Origin: Chloroflexota bacterium
Lineage (GTDB): Bacteria; Chloroflexota; Limnocylindria; Limnocylindrales; CSP1-4
Assembly: GCA_005880805.1 (NCBI GenBank)
Contig: VBFZ01000124.1
Coordinates: 12,155 to 44,965 of the forward strand
DNA length: 32,811 bases
Direction of reading: 5' to 3'
Positions within the stretch are counted from its first letter, which is position 1. Every line of letters begins with the position of its first letter. Both the position numbers and the translations under genes were made by a program. Positions 27,268 through 32,811 of this stretch are shown piece after piece. The notes below the pieces were generated by a model. The model saw only the letters and a program-made list of their open reading frames with translations, was not told the origin of the DNA and did no database searches.

Positions 27268-27785
27268 CGGCTCGCCTCGGCCGCCTCCGACTCGCCGCCA
27301 GGCTCAGACACCCCGCCAGGCTCCGCTTCACTTGCTGCCCCGCCGGCCGACGCGTCGGCAGCCGACTCGCCCGCCGCGCCCGATTCCCCAGCTCCGGTCT
27401 CCGCGGCTGCCTCCGTTTCGGCCTGCTGGTGCCGACCGGGATGGGCGGACGCGTGGATCGCCTCGGACGTCGCGGCTTCCTCGGCGACGATCGTCTCGCC
27501 GGCCTGCGCGCCGGCGCGCGCGACCACCTCGACCAGGCGCCACCGCTTGGTTGCCGACAGCGGACGGGACTCCTCGATGAGGACCGTGTCGCCGACGTGT
27601 GCGTCGTTGGCCTCGTCGTGGGCCTTGAACTTGGTCGTGAGACGGATGACGCGCTTGTACAACGGGTGGCGGGCCAGCCGCTGGACGGACACGACGATCG
27701 TCTTGTCCATCCGGTCGCTGACCACGTGGCCGACCTTCGTCTTGCGCTTGCCGTTTACCCGGCTGATGGGTGGTGCTCCTGTCAT
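27264..27785 (-). CDS. rpsQ: 30S ribosomal protein uS17 with about 80-aa acidic low-complexity C-terminal extension
   Basis: [70 protein letters not shown], then A/E/G/S-rich tail. Confidence 0.94.
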   Translation of the reverse strand: MTGAPPISRVNGKRKTKVGHVVSDRMDKTIVVSVQRLARHPLYKRVIRLTTKFKAHDEANDAHVGDTVLIEESRPLSATKRWRLVEVVARAGAQAGETIVAEEAATSEAIHASAHPGRHQQAETEAAAETGAGESGAAGESAADASAGGAASEAEPGGVSEPGGESEAAEASR

Positions 27786-27798
27786 CTGGTCCTCGCGC

Positions 27799-28005
27799 TC
27801 AGGCCGTCCTGGCCCGTTCGGTGCGCCGCTCGAGCTGGACGGTCAGGATCCTGGCGATCGTCCGGCGGGCGGCGGGAATCTGGCTGTAGTCCTTGAGCTG
27901 CCGGGTCGACAGCGCGAAGCGCGCGCCCCACAGCTCCTGCTTCGCCTCGCGGAGGGCTTCCTCCAGCTCGGCGTCCGACATCGCGCGGACCTTATCGATG
28001 TCCAT
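27799..28005 (-). CDS. rpmC: 50S ribosomal protein uL29
   Basis: [56 protein letters not shown]. Confidence 0.94.
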   Translation of the reverse strand: MDIDKVRAMSDAELEEALREAKQELWGARFALSTRQLKDYSQIPAARRTIARILTVQLERRTERARTA

Positions 28006-28432
28006 CTGACGTCGCCTCCCTCACGCCTTCCCGGGTGACGACCCGTGTCGAGACCGGCAGCTTGTGGCCGGCCAGGCGCATGGCCTCGACAGCCTCGTCG
28101 TGGGCGATGCCGGCCATCTCGAACAGGATCCTGCCGGGCTTGACGACGGCAACCCAGTGGTCGGGCGCGCCCTTGCCGGAACCCATGCGGGTCTCGGCAG
28201 GCTTCTTGGTCGCGGGCTTGTCGGGGAAGATCCGGATCCAGATCTTGCCGCCGCGTTTCACCGAGCGCGTCATCGCCCGGCGAGCGGCCTCGATCTGCCG
28301 GCTCGTGATCCACGCCGGCTCGAGCGTGGCGAGCCCGTAGTCGCCGAAGGCCACGTCGTGGCCGCCCTTGGCGAGCCCGGACATTCGACCGCGCATGACC
28401 TTGCGGTGCTTGACGCGTCGAGGCATCAGCAT
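27992..28432 (-). CDS. rplP: 50S ribosomal protein uL16
   Basis: [78 protein letters not shown]. Confidence 0.97.
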   Translation of the reverse strand: MLMPRRVKHRKVMRGRMSGLAKGGHDVAFGDYGLATLEPAWITSRQIEAARRAMTRSVKRGGKIWIRIFPDKPATKKPAETRMGSGKGAPDHWVAVVKPGRILFEMAGIAHDEAVEAMRLAGHKLPVSTRVVTREGVREATSDGHR

Positions 28433-28435
28433 GGC

Positions 28436-29119
28436 TCAGGCCGCTCCTGCAGCGGCCGCAGAACCGGTCGCTGCGAGTTCGCGCGGCGCGCGCTCGGGCG
28501 CGATGTCGCCGCGGTAGATCCAGACCTTGACGCCGATCCGGCCGTACGTCGTGTGCGCGTGGACCTGCCCGTAGCTGATGTCCGCGCGCAGCGTGCCGAG
28601 GGGAATCCGCCCTTCGCGATCCCACTCGCGGCGGCCCATCTCCGAGCCACCGAGTCGGCCGGCGACTGCGATCTTCACGCCCTTGGCCCCGGCCTTCATC
28701 GTCCGCTGAATGGCCTGCTTCATGGCCTTCTTGAAGGCAATCCGGCGACTCAGCTGCTGGGCGATGTTGGTCGCAACCAGGTAGGCGTCGAGCTCGGGCT
28801 GGCGGATCTCCTTGATCTCGAGCTTGACCTTGCTCTTCGAGAGGGCGCCGATCTGCTGGCGGAGCACCTCGACGTTCGCACCGCCCTTGCCGATCACGAT
28901 GCCCGGCTTGGCCGTATGGATCGTGACGGTCACGTGGTTGATACCCCGCTCGATCTCGACCATGCTCACGCTCGCGTTCGCGAGGCGACGCGCGACGAGC
29001 TGGCGGATGGCGATGTCCTCCTGCAGCAGCTCGGTGTATTCCTTGTCGCGGTACCACTTCGCGGTCCAGGTGCGTGAAACGCCCAGCCGGAAGCCGTACG
29101 GATGAACCTTGTGTCCCAT
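28436..29119 (-). CDS. rpsC: 30S ribosomal protein uS3
   Basis: MGHKVHPYGFRLGVSRTWTAKWY...GIVIGKGGANVEVLRQQIG (KH domain)...GRIPLGTLRADISYG. Confidence 0.97.
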   Translation of the reverse strand: MGHKVHPYGFRLGVSRTWTAKWYRDKEYTELLQEDIAIRQLVARRLANASVSMVEIERGINHVTVTIHTAKPGIVIGKGGANVEVLRQQIGALSKSKVKLEIKEIRQPELDAYLVATNIAQQLSRRIAFKKAMKQAIQRTMKAGAKGVKIAVAGRLGGSEMGRREWDREGRIPLGTLRADISYGQVHAHTTYGRIGVKVWIYRGDIAPERAPRELAATGSAAAAGAA

Positions 29120-29120
29120 G

Positions 29121-29459
29121 TCAGGCCTCCCGGTCCTCGACGACGACCGTGATGTGGGTCATCGGCTTGTGGATCGGAAATGCCCGACCCTGGGCCCGCG
29201 GCTGATAGCGCTTCATCGTCGGGCCCTCGTTCGCGTGGGCCTCGGCGACGAAGAGATCTTCGGCCGACAGGTTGTGATTGTTCTCGGCATTGGCGGTTGC
29301 GCTCTTGAGCACCGCGGCGACGTCCCGCGCGGCGTGCTGGGGCATGAAGCGCAGCAGGGCAACTGCTTCCTCGACCGGCTTGCCCACGATGACACGGGTG
29401 ACAAGGTGGGCCTTGCGGGTCGAGCCGCGGATGTACTTGGCAGTGGCGGATACGCGCAC
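29121..29459 (-). CDS. rplV: 50S ribosomal protein uL22
   Basis: RVSATAKYIRGSTRKAHLVTRVIVGKPVEEAVALLRFMP...RYQPRAQGRAFPIHKPMTHITVVV. Confidence 0.97.
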   Translation of the reverse strand: MRVSATAKYIRGSTRKAHLVTRVIVGKPVEEAVALLRFMPQHAARDVAAVLKSATANAENNHNLSAEDLFVAEAHANEGPTMKRYQPRAQGRAFPIHKPMTHITVVVEDREA

Positions 29460-29476
29460 GAGTCTGGCTGCTCCTG

Positions 29477-29761
29477 TTACTTGAGTGCGGTCGAGCGCTC
29501 GGTGTGCTTGCCGTGCCCGCGGAACGTGCGGGTCGGCGCGAACTCGCCGAGGCGGTGCCCGACCATGTTTTCGGAGATGTAGACCGGGATGTGCTTCTTG
29601 CCGTTGTAGACGGCGATCGTGTGGCCTATGAAGTCGGGGAATATCACCGACGCGCGAGACCAGATCTTGACGACCTTCTTCTCGCTGCGCTTGTTCATCT
29701 CCTCGACGCGACCCTTGAGCCGCTCCTCGACGAACCAGCCTTTCTTTACCGATCGGGACAT
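29477..29761 (-). CDS. rpsS: 30S ribosomal protein uS19
   Basis: [15 protein letters not shown]...[54 protein letters not shown]-type sequence. Confidence 0.97.
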   Translation of the reverse strand: MSRSVKKGWFVEERLKGRVEEMNKRSEKKVVKIWSRASVIFPDFIGHTIAVYNGKKHIPVYISENMVGHRLGEFAPTRTFRGHGKHTERSTALK

Positions 29762-29779
29762 GCCGCTACACCTTCCCCA

Positions 29780-30607
29780 CTACTTGCGATGTCGGGAGCG
29801 GACGATCAGCCGCCCGGTCGTCTTGGCTCGCCGCGTCCGGTAGCCCATGGCAGGCTTGCCCCACGGCGTCTTGGGTGGCATGCCGGCAGGCGACTTGCCT
29901 TCGCCGCCGCCATGTGGATGGTCGCGCGGGGTCATCGCCACGCCGCGGACCTCGGGCCGCTGGCCCATGTGTCGAGCCCGGCCGGCCTTGCCGAGGTTCT
30001 GGTTCTCGTGATCGAGGTTGCTGACCTGGCCGACCGTGGCCATGCACTTGACGGACACGCGACGGACCTCGCCCGACGGCATGCGGATCTGCGCGAAGTC
30101 GCCCTCCTTGGCCAGCAGCTGAGCGGCAGATCCGGCCGACCGGACGATCTGGCCGCCGCGCCCCGGGACGAGCTCGATGTTGTGGATCGTGGTGCCGAGC
30201 GGGATGTTGGCGATTGGCAGCGCATTGCCGACTCGAGCCTCCGCACCCGGGCCCGCCACGACCACGTCGCCGACGCGCAGTCCGTGCGGCAGCAGCATGT
30301 AGCGCTTCTCGCCGTCGCGGTAATGCAGCAGTCCGATCCGCGCCGACCGGTTGGGGTCGTACTCGATCGTGGCCAGCCGCGCGGGCACGCCATGCTTGTC
30401 GCGTCGGAAGTCGATCCGTCGGTAGTGCTGCTTCTCGCCGCCGCCGCGGTGGCGCACGGTGAGTCGGCCGGCATTGTTCCGGCCGGCGCCGCGCTTCTGC
30501 GGCTCGAGCAGTGGCTTGTAGGCCTCGCGGGTGGTGATCTCCTCGAAGGTCGGGCGCGTCATCCCCCGAAGGCCGGGCGAGGTTGGCTTGTAGCCGCGCA
30601 GGGGCAT
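29780..30607 (-). CDS. rplB: 50S ribosomal protein uL2
   Basis: [12 protein letters not shown]...[26 protein letters not shown]...[32 protein letters not shown]. Confidence 0.98.
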   Translation of the reverse strand: MPLRGYKPTSPGLRGMTRPTFEEITTREAYKPLLEPQKRGAGRNNAGRLTVRHRGGGEKQHYRRIDFRRDKHGVPARLATIEYDPNRSARIGLLHYRDGEKRYMLLPHGLRVGDVVVAGPGAEARVGNALPIANIPLGTTIHNIELVPGRGGQIVRSAGSAAQLLAKEGDFAQIRMPSGEVRRVSVKCMATVGQVSNLDHENQNLGKAGRARHMGQRPEVRGVAMTPRDHPHGGGEGKSPAGMPPKTPWGKPAMGYRTRRAKTTGRLIVRSRHRK

Positions 30608-30609
30608 GC

Positions 30610-30933
30610 TCAGACTCCCTCGAAGAACTCGATCTTCTGGCCCGCGGCCAGGGTGACAATGGCCTTGCGCCAGGGGGTCGTGTAGCCCGTGATCCGGCCG
30701 CGCCGGGTTCCTCGTCGCTTCTCCTTGCGCTTGGTGGTCAGCACGTTCACCCCCACGACGGTGACGGCCTCCTTCTTGTAGAGCTCCTCCACGGCCGCCT
30801 TGATCTGGATCTTGTTCGCGTCCGGGTGCACCTGGAACGTGTAGCGGTGCGCCGGCTCGCGGCCGGCCAGGTCAATCGACTTCTCGGTGATGACCGGGCG
30901 GATGATCACTTCCTGTGCGGTCAGCACGCTCAT
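30610..30933 (-). CDS. rplW: 50S ribosomal protein uL23
   Basis: [15 protein letters not shown]...[67 protein letters not shown]. Confidence 0.97.
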   Translation of the reverse strand: MSVLTAQEVIIRPVITEKSIDLAGREPAHRYTFQVHPDANKIQIKAAVEELYKKEAVTVVGVNVLTTKRKEKRRGTRRGRITGYTTPWRKAIVTLAAGQKIEFFEGV

Positions 30934-31553
30934 GCGTACACCTCCGCCATGCGCTCGAGAGCGGGTTGTTCGATGAGCACCACGTCGGCATTGAGCAGGT
31001 CGACGACGTTGAGCGAATCGGCCAGGATGACGTCGACGTCGGGCAGGTTGCGGGCCGAAAGCACGAGCTTCTCGTCGCGTCCGGGAGCCACCACCAGCAC
31101 CCGACCGTCGGCCTTGAGCGCGGCCAGGATGGCGAGCAGCTCGCGCGTCCGGATCTCTTCCAGGCCGAACCGGTCGACGACGCGAATCGCGTCGTCCGCC
31201 AGCTTCGCGGTCAGCGCGCCACGGAGGGCGAGCCGCTTCATCTTCCGCGGCAGTCGCTGCTCGTAGGAGCGCGGATGCGGACCGAAGACGACGCCGCCAC
31301 CGGCGTAATGAGGCGCATTGGTCGAGCCCTGCCGGGCGCGGCCGGTGCCCTTCTGGCGATAGGGCTTGTGACCGCCGCCACGAACCTCGCCACGGGTTTT
31401 CGTGTCGTGCGTCCCGAGGCGGCGCGCAGCCAGCTGGGCAACCGCGGCCTGGTGCAGGATGGCCTCGTTGACCGGCGCCGCGAACAGCTCCTCCGCCAGG
31501 GTCACGTTGCCCACGGCCGCGCCCGTCCGATCGTAAAGGGTGGTTTCGGGCAT
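30930..31553 (-). CDS. rplD: 50S ribosomal protein uL4
   Basis: TRGEVRGGGHKPYRQKGTGRARQGSTNAPHYAGGGVVFGPHPRSYEQRLPRKMKRLALRGALTAK. Confidence 0.97.
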   Translation of the reverse strand: MPETTLYDRTGAAVGNVTLAEELFAAPVNEAILHQAAVAQLAARRLGTHDTKTRGEVRGGGHKPYRQKGTGRARQGSTNAPHYAGGGVVFGPHPRSYEQRLPRKMKRLALRGALTAKLADDAIRVVDRFGLEEIRTRELLAILAALKADGRVLVVAPGRDEKLVLSARNLPDVDVILADSLNVVDLLNADVVLIEQPALERMAEVYA

Positions 31554-31555
31554 CG

Positions 31556-32164
31556 TCAGGCCTTCTTCAGCAGGATGAGGGCGTTGCGGGCACCGGGCAG
31601 CGTGCCCTTGACGAGCACGAGGTTCCGCTCCGGATCCGTGCGGACGATGCGCAGCTTGCGGCTGGTCGCGCCGCGGTCGCCCATGTGGCCCGCCATGCGC
31701 ATGCCCTTGTAGACGCGTCCCGGCGTGGTGCCGGGTCCGATCGAGCCCGGCTCGCGATGGTGGTCCGAACCGTGGGTCTTCGGCCCGCGCTTGAAGTGGT
31801 GGCGCTTGATGTGGCCGGCGAAGCCCTTGCCCTTCGAAACCCCCGTGACGTCCACGAGGTCACCCTCCGCGAACAGGCTCACGTCGAGGGTCTGCCCGAC
31901 CTCGTACTCGTCCACGCTGTCGACGCGGAACTCGCGCAGGGTCGACACCTTGGGCAGGTCGCCCAGCTGGCCGGCGCGGGGCTTGGACAGGCGCGCGCTG
32001 GGCTCGATGCCGAGCTGCACCGCGGTGTACCCATCGCGCTGCGCCGTGCGCAGCCGCGTGACCGTATTCGGTTCCACGGCAACCACGCTGACGGGCACCA
32101 TCGTGCCGTCAGACTGGAACACCGACGTCATCCCGAGCTTCCGCCCGATGAGGCCGATCGCCAT
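31556..32164 (-). CDS. rplC: 50S ribosomal protein uL3
   Basis: AIGLIGRKLGMTSVFQSDGTMVPVSVV...DVTGVSKGKGFAGHIKRHHFKRGPKTHGSDHHREPGSIGPGTTPGRVYKGMRMAGHMG. Confidence 0.98.
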   Translation of the reverse strand: MAIGLIGRKLGMTSVFQSDGTMVPVSVVAVEPNTVTRLRTAQRDGYTAVQLGIEPSARLSKPRAGQLGDLPKVSTLREFRVDSVDEYEVGQTLDVSLFAEGDLVDVTGVSKGKGFAGHIKRHHFKRGPKTHGSDHHREPGSIGPGTTPGRVYKGMRMAGHMGDRGATSRKLRIVRTDPERNLVLVKGTLPGARNALILLKKA

Positions 32165-32340
32165 CAGCCTCTCCCCCGCACCGCGCGAGCGGGCGCGCTC
32201 AGCGCAAGGCGCACGCGGGCACCCCCAAACCTCGGGCGGATGGCGTCGGCGGCGCTCCGCCTCCGACCTCGGTGAGCGAGTAGCGGCTCGGCGATGAGCT
32301 TGCCGACGCCGGAGCGGGGTCGAATCAGCGTGCGCGTCAT
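32164..32340 (-). CDS. Candidate unlisted small ORF, 58 aa, Arg-rich; may be leader/spacer rather than a gene
   Basis: [61 protein letters not shown] overlaps rpsJ stop (TGATG), its stop overlaps rplC ATG (TGATG). Hand-counted GC3 only weakly elevated. Confidence 0.4.
   Translation of the reverse strand: MTRTLIRPRSGVGKLIAEPLLAHRGRRRSAADAIRPRFGGARVRLALSAPARAVRGRG
32192..32212. repeat. 21-nt element GGCGCGCTCAGCGCAAGGCGC, shared (19/21) with 16470-16490
   Basis: Direct comparison. Confidence 0.7.
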
Positions 32341-32648
32341 CACATCTTGATTTCGATGTCGACGCCGGCGGCCAGCGACAGCCGCATCAGGGCATCGACC
32401 GTCTTGGAGCTCGGATCCAGGATGTCGACGAGCCGCTTGTGGGTGCGGATCTCGAACTGCTCCCGGCTGTCCTTGTCGATGAACGGCGAGCGAAGGACGG
32501 TGAACTTCTCGATGCGCGTCGGCAGCGGCACGGGACCGACGACGTCGGCGCCGGTCCGCTGGGCCGTCTCCACGATCTGGGCCGCCGACTGATCGAGCAG
32601 TCGGTGGTCGTAGGCCTTGAGGCGGATCCTGATCCGCTGCTTTGGCAT
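32340..32648 (-). CDS. rpsJ: 30S ribosomal protein uS10
   Basis: [76 protein letters not shown]. Confidence 0.97.
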   Translation of the reverse strand: MPKQRIRIRLKAYDHRLLDQSAAQIVETAQRTGADVVGPVPLPTRIEKFTVLRSPFIDKDSREQFEIRTHKRLVDILDPSSKTVDALMRLSLAAGVDIEIKM

Positions 32649-32652
32649 CGGC

Positions 32653-32811
32653 TTACTCGGTGATGCTGGTGATGGCGCCGGCACCGACGGTCCGGCCGCC
32701 CTCCCGGATGGCGAAGCGCTGGCCGGTTTCGAGGGCGATCGGGGTGATGAGCTCGACGGTCATCTCGACGTTGTCGCCGGGCATGATCATCTCGGCGCCG
32801 GCGGGCAGGCC
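32653..32811 (-). CDS. tuf: Elongation factor Tu, C-terminal end (partial)
   Basis: Minus-strand read [52 protein letters not shown] stop. Confidence 0.96.
   Translation of the reverse strand, partial: GLPAGAEMIMPGDNVEMTVELITPIALETGQRFAIREGGRTVGAGAITSITE

Noticed and set aside
1-32811. Mobile elements, CRISPR arrays, tRNA/rRNA genes, toxin-antitoxin or phage genes
   Set aside because: No transposase/integrase motifs, regularly spaced repeats, tRNA-like cloverleaf or rRNA sequence noticed; content is housekeeping. Dedicated tools (tRNAscan-SE, Infernal, minced) would be decisive.

Overview
This 32.8 kb, very GC-rich window looks chromosomal, and every supported gene is on the minus strand. 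I infer Chloroflexota (Limnocylindria-like) from gene order and protein style; no search was run. In transcription order (high to low coordinates) it holds: (i) tuf (partial) and an almost complete S10-spc-alpha ribosomal superoperon: rpsJ, rplC, rplD, rplW, rplB, rpsS, rplV, rpsC, rplP, rpmC, rpsQ, rplN, rplX, rplE, rpsN, rpsH, rplF, rplR, rpsE, rpmD, rplO, secY, adk, map, infA, rpmJ, rpsM, rpsK, rpsD, rpoA, rplQ, truA, rplM, rpsI; (ii) a TPR protein; (iii) cdaA, cdaR/ybbR, glmM, glmS (c-di-AMP and amino-sugar synthesis), then acpS, nnrD, alr; (iv) a macrodomain protein, a small conserved-looking protein, a MutL-like ASKHA protein and a possible lipoyl-like/KOW protein; (v) tsaE, tsaB and partial rimI. 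The items most worth a second look are: an unlisted 58-codon ORF that exactly fills the rpsJ-rplC gap with TGATG overlaps at both ends; a 21-nt element shared by two distant intergenic gaps; the compact MutL-like/KOW/small-protein/macrodomain cassette; glmS split by a frameshift and apparent deletion that removes the conserved CGT(S/A) segment; and long acidic low-complexity tails on uL15 and uS17. I saw no mobile element, CRISPR array, tRNA or rRNA.
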